Shown here in pieces: positions 51,277-59,890 of a DNA stretch of 64,000 nt. The notes beneath the pieces are model-generated. The model saw only the letters and a list, made by a program, of their open reading frames with translations, ran no database searches and was not told where the DNA came from. Source of the stretch: CBDBKE01 sp965218055 (GTDB lineage Bacteria > Acidobacteriota > Terriglobia > JAJPHL01 > JAPKYU01); the NCBI GenBank assembly GCA_965218055.1, contig CBDCKA010000002.1:2542001-2606000 (forward strand). The letters run 5' to 3'. Both the position numbers and the translations under genes were made by a program. Position 1 is the stretch's first letter, and each line of letters starts with the position of its first letter.

Positions 51277-51951
51277 ATGGTAACGGGCATGATCGGCAAG
51301 AAGATGGGAATGACGCAGATCTTCGCGCCCGACGGACAGGTGGTGCCGGTGACGGTATTGAAAGCCGGCCCCTGCGTTGTGGTTCAGAGGAAGACGGCCG
51401 CCAGGGACGGCTACGAGGCGGCGCAACTTGGACTGGTGGAGTTCGTCAAGCCGCAGCGGGTGAACCGGCCGCGCGCGGGCCATTTCCGCAAGGCCGGGGT
51501 GGAGCCGGCGCGGATTTTGCGGGAGTTTCCCCTGGCCCCGGACGACCAGCAGACCAAAGTGGGCGACCGCATCACCGTGGAGCTGTTCCAGGTCAGCGAC
51601 AAGGTGGACGTCATCGGGGTGAGCAAAGGCCGTGGCTTTGCGGGCGTTGTCAAACGGCACCACTTCCGCGGCGGGGATGCCAGCCACGGCTCGATGTTCC
51701 ATCGAGCGCCTGGGTCCATTGGCGCCTCCTCCTACCCTTCGCGGGTTTGGAAAGGGACGCGCATGGCAGGGCACATGGGGCACGCCCGCGTGACGGTGCA
51801 GAACCTGGAAGTGGTTCAGGTGGACCCGGATGACGATCTGCTGGTGGTGCGGGGCGCCGTTCCGGGACCCGACGGAGGCTACGTCATGATCCGTCGCACC
51901 AGGGCGAGTTCTGCCACGGAGGCTTCTGCCAAGGAGGCTTCTGGAAGTTAG
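51277..51951 (+). CDS. rplC: 50S ribosomal protein L3
   Basis: The product has 224 aa from ATG at 51277, chosen for its spacing to GGAG; GTG 51268 and ATG 51271 are also in frame. It reads MVTGMIGKKMGMTQIFAPDG, with the peptidyl-transferase-reaching loop (HHFRGGDASHGSMFHRAPGS, GHMGHARVTVQNLEVVQVD). A short Ala/Ser-rich tail is extra. Confidence 0.97.
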   Translation: MVTGMIGKKMGMTQIFAPDGQVVPVTVLKAGPCVVVQRKTAARDGYEAAQLGLVEFVKPQRVNRPRAGHFRKAGVEPARILREFPLAPDDQQTKVGDRITVELFQVSDKVDVIGVSKGRGFAGVVKRHHFRGGDASHGSMFHRAPGSIGASSYPSRVWKGTRMAGHMGHARVTVQNLEVVQVDPDDDLLVVRGAVPGPDGGYVMIRRTRASSATEASAKEASGS

Positions 51952-51964
51952 CCTGAGGCTGGGG

Positions 51965-52591
51965 ATGCCGAGAGTAGAGGTACTTAATCTAAACCGGGAG
52001 AAGGTCGGCGAACTGGATTTGGCCGAGGAGGTGTTCGCCGTGCGACCCAATCCTGCCTTGCTGTACCAGGCGGTCCATCACCATCTGGCGAGCCTGCGGC
52101 GCGGCACGCACCAGGCCAAGACGCGAGCGGAAGTTTCCGGCAGTGGGAGGAAGGTGTGGCGGCAGAAAGGCACCGGGCGCGCACGGGTGGGCAGCATCCG
52201 TTCCCCGCTGTGGCGACACGGCGGCACGGTACACGGGCCACGGTCGCGCGACCACTCCTACCGGCTGCCGAAGAAGATGCTGCTGGGGGCGTTGCGCTCG
52301 GCGCTGTCGGTGAAGCTGGCGGCGCAGAAGCTGACCGTGCTCGAGCAACTGCGAGTCGACTCTCATAAGACGCGGGACTTCCGCCGCCTCCTGGAGCGCT
52401 TTGAGGTGGACCGCACGCTGTTGCTGGTGGACACCACGCAGGACCGCAACCTGGATCTATCCAGCCGGAACCTTGAGAATGTCCAGTTCCGCCTGGCGCG
52501 CGAGGTGCATCCCTACGACCTGCTGCGGTGCGAGCAGGTTTGGATTTCCCAGCCGGCCGTCAGCCGCCTTGAGGAGGCGCTGAAACCATGA
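51965..52591 (+). CDS. rplD: 50S ribosomal protein L4
   Basis: The product has 208 aa. It begins MPRVEVLNLNREKVGELDLA. The exit-tunnel loop KVWRQKGTGRARVGSIRSPL is intact. In E. coli L4 autoregulates the S10 operon; whether that holds here is unknown. It overlaps rplW by four bases. Confidence 0.97.
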   Translation: MPRVEVLNLNREKVGELDLAEEVFAVRPNPALLYQAVHHHLASLRRGTHQAKTRAEVSGSGRKVWRQKGTGRARVGSIRSPLWRHGGTVHGPRSRDHSYRLPKKMLLGALRSALSVKLAAQKLTVLEQLRVDSHKTRDFRRLLERFEVDRTLLLVDTTQDRNLDLSSRNLENVQFRLAREVHPYDLLRCEQVWISQPAVSRLEEALKP

Positions 52592-52881
52592 AAGAGGTCT
52601 GGCACGTTTTGAGGCGGCCGCTGATCACCGAAAAGGCGGTAGACCAGAAGGAAATCCTGCGAACGATGTGTTTCGAGGTGCACCCGCACGCCACGAAGAC
52701 CGAAATCAAGCGGGCCGTGCAGCAGATCTTCAAGGTGAAGGTCTCCTCAGTGCAGACAGCGAATTTCGCTGGCAAGCAGCGGCGGCGCGGGCGCTTCTCC
52801 GGCTATCGCCGTGACTGGAAAAAGGCGTACGTACGGCTGAAAGAGGGCGAAAAGATGGTGGACTTCGCCGAACTGAGCTAG
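52588..52881 (+). CDS. rplW: 50S ribosomal protein L23
   Basis: The product has 97 aa. It reads MKEVWHVLRRPLITEKAVDQ, with the family core FEVHPHATKTEIKRAVQQIF and GKQRRRGRFSGYRRDWKKAY. It docks SRP and trigger factor at the tunnel exit. It is translationally coupled to rplD (ATGA). Confidence 0.97.
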   Translation: MKEVWHVLRRPLITEKAVDQKEILRTMCFEVHPHATKTEIKRAVQQIFKVKVSSVQTANFAGKQRRRGRFSGYRRDWKKAYVRLKEGEKMVDFAELS

Positions 52882-52899
52882 GCAGGCGCAGGAGGCACG

Positions 52900-53727
52900 A
52901 TGGGCATCAAAAAATACAGGCCAACGACTGCCACCCGGCGGTTTCAGACCGCTCTGACCCGAGAGGAGATTACAGCGGAGCGACCGCTGAAGTCACTGAC
53001 CGAGCCGTTGAGGAAAAGCGGCGGGCGCAACAACCGAGGCCGGATCACGATGTGGTTTCGCGGCGGGGGCCACAAGCGGAAACTGCGCCTGATTGATTTT
53101 CGCCGCGAGAAGCTCGGCGTTCCGGCCACGGTGGCCGCGATTGAGTATGACCCGAATCGCTCGGCGCGCATTGCGCTGCTGCACTATCGCGATGGCGAGA
53201 AGCGCTACATTCTGCACCCGGTGGGCCTGACGGTCGGCAGCACCGTGATGAGCGGGCCTGACGCCGATATCCTGACGGGCAACGCGCTACCGCTGCGCTC
53301 GATCCCGCCGGGCACCGCGGTGCACAATGTCGAGCTGCGGCCGGGAAAGGGCGGGCAGATGGTGCGCAGTGCGGGCTCATCGGCCCAACTGCTGTCCAAA
53401 GAGAACGACTACGCGCTGCTGAAGCTGCCTTCCGGGGAAGTGCGCAAGGTTCCGGTCGAATGCATGGCCACCATTGGACAGGTGGGGAACCTGGACCACG
53501 AGAATATCTCCCTCGGCAAGGCCGGTCGGAGCCGCTGGCTGGGCCGCCGTTCGCACAACCGCGGCGTCTCGATGAACCCGGTGGACCATCCCCATGGCGG
53601 AGGCGAGGGCAAAGCCTCCGGCGGGCGCCACCCGGTCACCCCTTGGGGGCAGCCGACGCGCGGGTACAAGACGCGGCGCAACAAGCGGACAGGCCGGCTG
53701 ATCGTGACGCGGCGGAAGAAAAAATAG
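52900..53727 (+). CDS. rplB: 50S ribosomal protein L2
   Basis: The product has 275 aa. It starts MGIKKYRPTTATRRFQTALT and carries GGGHKRKLRLIDFRREKLGV and the C-terminal PVDHPHGGGEGKASGGRHPV with the conserved His important for peptidyl transferase. It has normal length and order. Confidence 0.98.
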   Translation: MGIKKYRPTTATRRFQTALTREEITAERPLKSLTEPLRKSGGRNNRGRITMWFRGGGHKRKLRLIDFRREKLGVPATVAAIEYDPNRSARIALLHYRDGEKRYILHPVGLTVGSTVMSGPDADILTGNALPLRSIPPGTAVHNVELRPGKGGQMVRSAGSSAQLLSKENDYALLKLPSGEVRKVPVECMATIGQVGNLDHENISLGKAGRSRWLGRRSHNRGVSMNPVDHPHGGGEGKASGGRHPVTPWGQPTRGYKTRRNKRTGRLIVTRRKKK

Positions 53728-53736
53728 GCGGGCACA

Positions 53737-54033
53737 ATGAGCCGTTCGTTGAAAAAAGGACCGTTTGTGGATGCGCACCTCGAGCGCAAGATCGAGATAC
53801 TGAACCGGCGCAATGAGAAGAAGGTAGTGCGCACCTGGTCGCGGCGTTCCACGGTGACTCCCGACTTCGTGGGGCACACGATCGCCGTTCATCAGGGGAG
53901 GAAGTTCATTCCGGTGTATGTCACCGAGAACATGGTCGGGCACAAGCTGGGTGAGTTCGCCCCCACCCGCACGTTCCGCGGGCACTCGGTGAAGGTAGCC
54001 GAAAGGACGACCACTCCGGCGCCCAGGGCCTGA
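53737..54033 (+). CDS. rpsS: 30S ribosomal protein S19
   Basis: The product has 98 aa. It reads MSRSLKKGPFVDAHLERKIE, with the signature GHKLGEFAPTRTFRGHSVKV. It lies 9 bp after rplB. An 88-bp spacer with a GGCGGGCCCGCC palindrome follows before rplV. Confidence 0.98.
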   Translation: MSRSLKKGPFVDAHLERKIEILNRRNEKKVVRTWSRRSTVTPDFVGHTIAVHQGRKFIPVYVTENMVGHKLGEFAPTRTFRGHSVKVAERTTTPAPRA

Positions 54034-54121
54034 GGTGGGAGCCGAGTTGGTGTCTGTCCATGGAGCGGGTCGGAGACCGGAGGTCGGAACGGCGGGCCCG
54101 CCAGGGCAACAGGAGTAGGCA

Positions 54122-54463
54122 ATGGAAGCCAGAGCGGAAGCAAAATACATTCGCTGCTCGCCGCAGAAGGCGCGGCTGGTGGTGGATCTGATCCGCGGCC
54201 TGCCGGCAGGCAAAGCCCTCAATTTGCTGCGGTTCACCAAGAAGCGCGCCGCGCATGAGGTGGAAAAAGTGCTGCGCTCAGCTATCCACAACGCCGAGAG
54301 CAAGTCGGAGGAGGTGGACGTCGACGCGCTCTACGTCAGCCGGGCGTATGTGAACGAGGGGCCACGCATGAAGCGCATCCGCGCGGCCCCCCAGGGGCGG
54401 GCCTTCCGCTACCAGCGGCGAATGGCCCACATGGTGGTCCACGTCGCCGAGAAGAAGAAGTAA
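54122..54463 (+). CDS. rplV: 50S ribosomal protein L22
   Basis: The product has 113 aa. It reads MEARAEAKYIRCSPQKARLV, with the tunnel-constriction hairpin (VNEGPRMKRIRAAPQGRAFR) and the ending YQRRMAHMVVHVAEKKK. The upstream AACAGGAGTAGGCA provides the RBS. Confidence 0.98.
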   Translation: MEARAEAKYIRCSPQKARLVVDLIRGLPAGKALNLLRFTKKRAAHEVEKVLRSAIHNAESKSEEVDVDALYVSRAYVNEGPRMKRIRAAPQGRAFRYQRRMAHMVVHVAEKKK

Positions 54464-54478
54464 CGAGAAAGGAACAGA

Positions 54479-55144
54479 ATGGGACACAAGGTTCACCCCT
54501 ACGGGTTCCGGCTGCGGGTCACCAAGCCGTGGCGCTCGCGATGGTTCGCCCGGCGGGACTATGCGGACCTGCTGCACCAAGACCTGAAGCTGAAGGAAGT
54601 CTTGAAGGATCGCGCGCGAGCTGCCGGGGTCAGCTCGATTGAGGTGGACCGGCCCGGCAACAAGCTGCGCATCACCATCCGCACCGCGCGGCCCGGCATA
54701 ATCATTGGGCGCAAGGGCGCCGAGATTGACAAGTTGAAGCAGGAAGTCCAGAAGCGCACCCAGTGCGAGGTCTATATTGACATTCAGGAGGTGTACAAGC
54801 CGGAACTGGACGCGCAACTGGTCAGCGAGTCCATCGCGCTGCAACTGGAGAGACGGGTGGCCTTCCGGCGGGCAATGCGGAAAGCAGTGGATTCGGCGCT
54901 CCGCTTTGGGTGCAAGGGAATCAAGGTGCGGGTCTCGGGGAGATTGAACGGCGCCGAGATTGCCCGCACCGAGTGGTACCTGCAGGGACAGCTGCCCCTG
55001 CATACGCTGCGCGCCGATATCGAGTACGGGTTTGCCCAGGCCTACACCACCTACGGCGTGATCGGAGTCAAGGCCTGGGTCTACAAGGGAGAGATTCTCG
55101 AAGCCAGGGCGCGCCGGGGACAGCTGGGTGTGCTCGCTTCCTAG
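54479..55144 (+). CDS. rpsC: 30S ribosomal protein S3
   Basis: The product has 221 aa. It begins MGHKVHPYGFRLRVTKPWRS. The KH domain includes RPGIIIGRKGAEIDKLKQEV, and the C-terminal S3 domain has VSGRLNGAEIARTEWYLQGQ. It helps form the mRNA entry site. It lies 15 bp after rplV. Confidence 0.98.
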   Translation: MGHKVHPYGFRLRVTKPWRSRWFARRDYADLLHQDLKLKEVLKDRARAAGVSSIEVDRPGNKLRITIRTARPGIIIGRKGAEIDKLKQEVQKRTQCEVYIDIQEVYKPELDAQLVSESIALQLERRVAFRRAMRKAVDSALRFGCKGIKVRVSGRLNGAEIARTEWYLQGQLPLHTLRADIEYGFAQAYTTYGVIGVKAWVYKGEILEARARRGQLGVLAS

Positions 55145-55196
55145 CGGGTAAAAGCCACCGTTTCCACGGTGAGCTTGGAGGGCAGGGAAGAAAACG

Positions 55197-55640
55197 ATGT
55201 TGATGCCCAAGAAGGTGAAATACCGCAAGCAGCAACGCGGGCGGAGAAAGGGCAAAGCCTGGCGGGGTGGGGAGCTCTCGTTTGGCGACTACGGCCTGAA
55301 GGCGATGGAGCCAGCATGGATCACCGACCGGCAGATCGAAGCGTCGCGCGTGGCCATGACTCACTTCATCAAGCGTGGTGGCAGGATCTGGCCCCGCCTG
55401 TTCCCTGATAAGCCGGTCACCTCCAAGCCGGCGGAAACCCGCATGGGCAAGGGCAAAGGCAATCCCGACCACTGGGTAGCTGTGATCAAACCAGGCCGGA
55501 TCCTGTTTGAGATGGAGGGTGTGCCGGAAGCAACCGCGCGCGAAGCAATGCGGCTGGCCGCCCACAAGTTGCCGATCCTGACGCAGTTCGTATTGCGGCG
55601 CGGCCTGCGCCAGGGAACGGCCGCCGGGGCCGGACGATGA
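55197..55640 (+). CDS. rplP: 50S ribosomal protein L16
   Basis: The product has 147 aa. It starts MLMPKKVKYRKQQRGRRKGK, with RIWPRLFPDKPVTSKPAETR and MGKGKGNPDHWVAVIKPGRI. It organises the A-site tRNA region. It overlaps rpmC by ATGA. Confidence 0.98.
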   Translation: MLMPKKVKYRKQQRGRRKGKAWRGGELSFGDYGLKAMEPAWITDRQIEASRVAMTHFIKRGGRIWPRLFPDKPVTSKPAETRMGKGKGNPDHWVAVIKPGRILFEMEGVPEATAREAMRLAAHKLPILTQFVLRRGLRQGTAAGAGR

Positions 55641-55840
55641 AGGGACGCCGGTTGAACGAACTTTCCTCCGATGAGCTGCGCTTGCAGGAGCGCGAAATGA
55701 CCGAACAGATTTCCCGCTTGCGCTTCCAGGCGGCGACCGGCCAGGCCGAGGGGCTGCGAAAACTGCGCGCCGTGAAGAAGGACCTGGCCCGGGTCAAGAC
55801 GCTGCTGCGGCAGCACGAGTTGCAGGCGCAGGAGCGCTGA
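55637..55840 (+). CDS. rpmC: 50S ribosomal protein L29
   Basis: The product has 67 aa, a two-helix protein reading MKGRRLNELSSDELRLQERE, with LRFQAATGQAEGLRKLRAVK. It sits near the tunnel exit beside L23. Coupled to rplP, its stop abuts the rpsQ GTG. Confidence 0.97.
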   Translation: MKGRRLNELSSDELRLQEREMTEQISRLRFQAATGQAEGLRKLRAVKKDLARVKTLLRQHELQAQER

Positions 55841-56236
55841 GTGCCAAACATGTCCGAGCAGACGCAACCACAGGCAGTCGAGAGAAGCAAGACGCGACAG
55901 GAGAAGGTCGGCAGGGTGATCAGCTCCCGGATGGAAAAAACGATTGTGGTCGAAGTCAGCCGCCGCGTTCCGCACCCGCTGTACCGGCGCGTCGTGCAGC
56001 GAAGGAAGAAGTTTTACGCCCACGATGAGAGGAACCAATGCCAGGTGGGCGACGTGGTGAGGATCGTCGAATCGCGGCCGTTCAGCCGCCTGAAGCGCTG
56101 GCGACTGGCTGAGGTGCTGAGACACGCCAAGGGTGCGGGTTTGGTTGAGCCGGCCGATCTGCCGGCCGGGCCTGAAAGCCCGGAGCCAGCCACAGGGCCA
56201 CCCACAGAGCCACTCACAGAGGAAGCCGAGCAATGA
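55841..56236 (+). CDS. rpsQ: 30S ribosomal protein S17 with extensions
   Basis: The product has 131 aa from GTG at 55841; ATG at 55850 is also usable. The S17 OB-fold lies in the middle (KVGRVISSRMEKTIVVEVSR, VVQRRKKFYAHDERNQCQVG, VVRIVESRPFSRLKRWRLAE). The C-terminal ~35 residues are Pro/Glu-rich (PADLPAGPESPEPATGPPTE) and absent from the usual ~85-aa protein. It overlaps rplN by ATGA. Confidence 0.97.
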   Translation: MPNMSEQTQPQAVERSKTRQEKVGRVISSRMEKTIVVEVSRRVPHPLYRRVVQRRKKFYAHDERNQCQVGDVVRIVESRPFSRLKRWRLAEVLRHAKGAGLVEPADLPAGPESPEPATGPPTEPLTEEAEQ

Positions 56237-56601
56237 TCGGAATGCGCACCAGGCTTCAGGTGGCCGACAATTCCGGCGCCCGGAAAATCTCCTGCATCTT
56301 GCCCCTGGGGGGATCGGTGGGCAGCCGTGCCGGGCTGGGGGACGTGATTACGGCGGCGGTGAAAGAAGCTGCCCCGGATAGCAATATCAAGAAGGGGACG
56401 GTTGTGAAAGCGGTGGTGGTGCGCATGCGCAAGGAACACCGCCGCCGCGATGGCACCTACATCCGCTTTGACGAAAACGCCGCTGTGCTCATCAACGATG
56501 TTCATGAGCCGGTTGGCACGCGGGTCTTCGGGCCGGTGGCCCGCGAGCTGCGCGAGAAAAAGTTTGCCAAGATTGTTTCGCTGGCACCGGAGGTACTCTG
56601 A
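56233..56601 (+). CDS. rplN: 50S ribosomal protein L14
   Basis: The product has 122 aa. It reads MIGMRTRLQVADNSGARKIS, with the signature VVVRMRKEHRRRDGTYIRFD and GPVARELREKKFAKIVSLAP. It bridges the subunits. Its stop shares one base with the rplX start (TGATG). Confidence 0.98.
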   Translation: MIGMRTRLQVADNSGARKISCILPLGGSVGSRAGLGDVITAAVKEAAPDSNIKKGTVVKAVVVRMRKEHRRRDGTYIRFDENAAVLINDVHEPVGTRVFGPVARELREKKFAKIVSLAPEVL

Positions 56602-56939
56602 TGCCGGCCATCATTCGCAAGGAGGATACGGTAAAGGTCATCGGCGGCCGCGATAAGGGCAAGGTCGGCCGCGTGTTGCAGGTCCTGCCGAACAAGCACC
56701 GGGTACTGGTGGAGCATGTCATGATGGTCAAGAAGCATACCCGGCCCAATCCCGCCAAGCAGATCAAGGGCGGGATTGCTGAGAGGGAAACTCCCATCGA
56801 CGTCTCCAGCGTGCAACTGGTTTGCCCCACCTGCAACGCCCCGCGGCGGGTTGGCTTCCGCGAGGAACGAGACCAGCAGGGCCGGCGGCTGCGAGCCGTA
56901 CGCGTCTGCCGCAAGTGCGGCACCGTCCTGGAGAAATAG
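56601..56939 (+). CDS. rplX: 50S ribosomal protein L24
   Basis: The product has 112 aa. The KOW motif is RKEDTVKVIGGRDKGKVGRV. The C-terminal half has a zinc-type pattern CPTCNAPRRVGF...CRKCGTVLEK, as in many L24. It is an assembly initiator. Confidence 0.98.
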   Translation: MPAIIRKEDTVKVIGGRDKGKVGRVLQVLPNKHRVLVEHVMMVKKHTRPNPAKQIKGGIAERETPIDVSSVQLVCPTCNAPRRVGFREERDQQGRRLRAVRVCRKCGTVLEK

Positions 56940-56951
56940 AGGCGGAATCCG

Positions 56952-57497
56952 ATGCCCAGCAGACTCAAGGAGCGGTTCCAGAAGCAGGTTATGCCGGCGC
57001 TGCAAAAGGAGTTCAACTACACGAACTCCATGGCCGTCCCTAGGCTGGAGAAGATCGTGGTGAATATAGGGGTAGGCGAGGCTACCCAGAACGTCAAGCT
57101 TCTGGACGGTGCGTCGATGGAACTGGGGCAGATCACGGGGCAGAAGCCGATCGTGACACGGGCCAGGAAGTCCATCGCCGCATTCCGCCTCCGAGCCGGG
57201 ATGCCCATCGGCGCCTGCGTGACGCTGCGCGGTGATCGGATGTACGAGTTCTTCGACCGGCTGGTGAACGTCGGGCTGGCCCGCGTCCGCGACTTCCGAG
57301 GTGTTTCTACCAGCTCCTTTGATGGGCGGGGCAATTACACCCTGGGGATCCGCGACCAGCTCGTCTTTCCCGAAATTGACTATGCCAAGGTGGACAAGAT
57401 CAAGGGAATGAATGTCACCATTGTAACCACCGCGCGCAGCGACGAGGAAGGACGGGCGCTGCTGCGGCACATGGGCATGCCGTTTCGCAGTAGCTGA
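56952..57497 (+). CDS. rplE: 50S ribosomal protein L5
   Basis: The product has 181 aa. It reads MPSRLKERFQKQVMPALQKE, with the signature LEKIVVNIGVGEATQN, RKSIAAFRLRAGMPIGACVT, and FPEIDYAKVDKIKGMNVTIV. It binds 5S rRNA and the P-site tRNA. Confidence 0.98.
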   Translation: MPSRLKERFQKQVMPALQKEFNYTNSMAVPRLEKIVVNIGVGEATQNVKLLDGASMELGQITGQKPIVTRARKSIAAFRLRAGMPIGACVTLRGDRMYEFFDRLVNVGLARVRDFRGVSTSSFDGRGNYTLGIRDQLVFPEIDYAKVDKIKGMNVTIVTTARSDEEGRALLRHMGMPFRSS

Positions 57498-57520
57498 ATC
57501 GAGATGGCGAAGGACACAAA

Positions 57521-57706
57521 ATGGCAACCACCGCCAAGATCGTAAAAGACCTGAGGAAACCGAAGTTCCGGACGCAGCACCGCAACCGGTGCCGCTTGTG
57601 CGGCCGCCCCCGCGGCTACCTGCGGAAGTTCCAGATTTGCAGGCTGCACTTTCGCAGTCTCGCCCTCCAGGGGGAGATTCCCGGGGTGGCCAAATCGAGC
57701 TGGTAA
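57521..57706 (+). CDS. rpsN: 30S ribosomal protein S14, zinc (type Z) form with Cys-to-His change
   Basis: The product has 61 aa. It reads MATTAKIVKDLRKPKFRTQH, with Cys24 and Cys27 (RCRLCGRPRG) and Cys40, but the fourth zinc ligand is His43 (ICRLHF, CAC at 57647) where the zinc form normally has Cys. His can still bind zinc, so the site is probably C3H and not lost. The order L5-S14-S8 is canonical. Confidence 0.96.
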   Translation: MATTAKIVKDLRKPKFRTQHRNRCRLCGRPRGYLRKFQICRLHFRSLALQGEIPGVAKSSW

Positions 57707-57712
57707 AAGAGT

Positions 57713-58111
57713 ATGAGCCAAACCGATTCCATTGGGGATTTTCTGACGCGGATCCGCAACGGACTGCGGGCCAAACACAAGTCCGTTGAAGTGCCGACCT
57801 CTAAGCTCAAGCTGGAGATGGCGCGGGTTCTGAAGGAAGAGGGATATATCGTCGGCTATCGAACAATCGAGGAGGGCCCGCACAAGCGGCTGGAAGTTCG
57901 GCTGAAGTACGGCCCGGAGAAACAGCCGGTGATTTCCTACATTCAACGGGTTTCGCGTCCGGGCCGGCGCGTGTACGTGGGTGGCCGTGAGGTGCCGCGG
58001 GTGATGGGCGGTCTGGGGATCAATATTCTGACCACCCCGCGCGGCGTGATGAGCGGTCGTGCTGCCCGTCAGCAGAGAATCGGTGGAGAGGTGTTGTGCG
58101 AAATCTGGTAA
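57713..58111 (+). CDS. rpsH: 30S ribosomal protein S8
   Basis: The product has 132 aa. It reads MSQTDSIGDFLTRIRNGLRA, with VPTSKLKLEMARVLKEEGYI and the C-terminal TPRGVMSGRAARQQRIGGEV signature. In E. coli S8 represses the spc operon; a target hairpin was not identified here. It starts 6 bp after rpsN. Confidence 0.98.
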   Translation: MSQTDSIGDFLTRIRNGLRAKHKSVEVPTSKLKLEMARVLKEEGYIVGYRTIEEGPHKRLEVRLKYGPEKQPVISYIQRVSRPGRRVYVGGREVPRVMGGLGINILTTPRGVMSGRAARQQRIGGEVLCEIW

Positions 58112-58172
58112 TTACCAGCCGGGATAGGGAACTCCAGAGACGGGCCGGAGCCCGTGGTCAGGGAACAAGGCA

Positions 58173-58706
58173 ATGTCGCGTGTAGGGAACAAACCGATCC
58201 CGGTCCCCAACGGCGTGCGCGTCCAGATCGGGGACGGCAGCGTTCTGGTCGAGGGGCCGAAGGGAAAACTGAACACCGCGCTGCCTCCGGGAATCCGGTG
58301 CGAACTGGAAGATTCGACGCTGGTAGCAAAGCGCGAGGATGACTCCTACGCCGCCATGCACGGGTTGGCTCGCAGCCTTGTCGCCAACGCGGTCACCGGG
58401 GTAAGCGCCGGCTTCCAGAAAGATTTGGAGATTGTCGGCATCGGCTACCGCGCCGAAGTCAAGGATCGGATAGTCGTCCTGAACCTGGGCTACTCGCGTC
58501 CGATCGAGTTCCCCCTGCCCGAGGGCATCCAGGTCACCATAGAGCGGCAAACCCGGCTGGCGGTCAGCGGGATTGACAAGCAGAAAGTGGGCCAGGTGGC
58601 TGCCAACCTCCGCCGCCTGCGTCCGCCTGATCCGTACAAGCAGAAGGGTGTGCGGTACGCCGGGGAGAAGTTGAAGAAAAAGGTAGGAAAAGCAGGGGCG
58701 AAGTAG
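58173..58706 (+). CDS. rplF: 50S ribosomal protein L6
   Basis: The product has 177 aa. It reads MSRVGNKPIPVPNGVRVQIG; the duplicated L6 fold ends in the signature RRLRPPDPYKQKGVRYAGEK. It lies near the GTPase centre. Confidence 0.98.
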   Translation: MSRVGNKPIPVPNGVRVQIGDGSVLVEGPKGKLNTALPPGIRCELEDSTLVAKREDDSYAAMHGLARSLVANAVTGVSAGFQKDLEIVGIGYRAEVKDRIVVLNLGYSRPIEFPLPEGIQVTIERQTRLAVSGIDKQKVGQVAANLRRLRPPDPYKQKGVRYAGEKLKKKVGKAGAK

Positions 58707-58708
58707 AG

Positions 58709-59065
58709 ATGATCGAGCGGTTTTCCAGGAATCTGGCGCGAGAGCAGGTGCACCGACGGCTGCGGAAGCGCCTTCGAGGCAGCGGTGCGCGCCCGAGGCT
58801 GAATGTGTTCCGTTCGTTGAAACACATCTACGCGCAGGTGATTGACGACAGCCGGGGCCACACCTTGGCGGCGGTCAGCTCGCGCGAGAAGCGCGGCGGC
58901 AACGGTGGCAGCGTCGCCGGTGCCCGGGAAGTGGGCAAGCTGGTAGCAGAGCGTGCTCTTGCGAAAGGCATTAGCCGGGTGGTCTTCGATCGCGGCGGCT
59001 ACAAGTATCACGGGCGGGTCAAGGCTCTGGCCGAGGCCGCCCGGGAGGCCGGACTGACGTTCTGA
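58709..59065 (+). CDS. rplR: 50S ribosomal protein L18
   Basis: The product has 118 aa, an Arg-rich N-terminus (RNLAREQVHRRLRKRLRGSG) then LNVFRSLKHIYAQVIDDSRG and FDRGGYKYHGRVKALAEAAR. It binds 5S rRNA. It lies 2 bp after rplF. Confidence 0.97.
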   Translation: MIERFSRNLAREQVHRRLRKRLRGSGARPRLNVFRSLKHIYAQVIDDSRGHTLAAVSSREKRGGNGGSVAGAREVGKLVAERALAKGISRVVFDRGGYKYHGRVKALAEAAREAGLTF

Positions 59066-59146
59066 GCGGTGTCCTGGCCGTGTCTGGGGCACGCGTGTGC
59101 CCCGGGCAGGGGCTGCGGACCCCTGAGGAAGGGAGCAAATTCGATT

Positions 59147-59653
59147 GTGCCTGGAGTGGATCGCATCGACCCAGCGTCGCTGAACCTGAAAGACCAGGTG
59201 GTCTCCATCAACCGGGTGACCAAGGTGGTCAAGGGTGGCAAGAACCTGAGCTTTAGAGCTCTTGTAGTGGTGGGTGATCCCGAGCAAAACATTGTCGGCT
59301 ATGGCACCGGCAAGGCCCGCGAGGTCCCCGCAGCGATTCGCAAAGGGATCGAGGCTGCCAAGAGAAACCTGACGAAGGTGCACACGGTGAAAACGACCAT
59401 TCCGCACGCGGTGCTGGGCCGATTCGGCGCGGGTTTGGTATTGCTGAAACCGGCGTCGGAAGGCACCGGTGTGATTGCCGGTGGTCCGGTGCGTGCGGTC
59501 ATCCAGGCTGCCGGAATTCCCAACGTGTTAACCAAATCCATCCGCTCCGCCAACCCACATAACGTCGTCAAGGCCACCATAGATGGGCTGCGCAAACTGC
59601 GGGATCGTGAGGAGGTGGCCAGAGCGCGCGGCAAAACGGTTGGAGAATTGTAG
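59147..59653 (+). CDS. rpsE: 30S ribosomal protein S5
   Basis: The product has 168 aa from GTG at 59147 (GAAGGGAG upstream). Upstream in-frame codons to 59069 include a Cys/Gly-rich stretch that does not match S5. The core is present: VVSINRVTKVVKGGKNLSFR, VVGDPEQNIVGYGTGKAREV, ASEGTGVIAGGPVRAVIQAA. It acts in decoding fidelity and helicase activity at mRNA entry. Confidence 0.96.
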   Translation: MPGVDRIDPASLNLKDQVVSINRVTKVVKGGKNLSFRALVVVGDPEQNIVGYGTGKAREVPAAIRKGIEAAKRNLTKVHTVKTTIPHAVLGRFGAGLVLLKPASEGTGVIAGGPVRAVIQAAGIPNVLTKSIRSANPHNVVKATIDGLRKLRDREEVARARGKTVGEL

Positions 59654-59677
59654 GCGCGCAAGGTTGGCCCGACGGAA

Positions 59678-59890
59678 ATGGCTGGCAACAGAGGAAACCC
59701 CAACAAGATCCGAATCCGCCAGATTCGCAGCGCTATTGGTTGTCCGGAGAAGCAGCGGAAAGTTGTGCGGGGTCTGGGGTTCAAACGCCTGCAGCAGGTG
59801 GTCGAGCGGCCGGATACGCCGGCCATCCGCGGCATGGTCTTCAAGGTGAAGCATTTGGTGGAAGTGCTGGAGCAGGGAGATGAATCTTAG
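59678..59890 (+). CDS. rpmD: 50S ribosomal protein L30
   Basis: The product has 70 aa. It reads KIRIRQIRSAIGCPEKQRKV, with LGFKRLQQVVERPDTPAIRG and a short acidic C-terminus. It overlaps rplO by 11 bp, indicating coupling. Confidence 0.96.
   Translation: MAGNRGNPNKIRIRQIRSAIGCPEKQRKVVRGLGFKRLQQVVERPDTPAIRGMVFKVKHLVEVLEQGDES

Noticed and set aside
59069..59146. N-terminal extension of S5 (starting MSWPCLGHAC)
   Set aside because: The Cys/Gly-rich stretch matches no S5, and the GTG at 59147 has a better ribosome-binding site.
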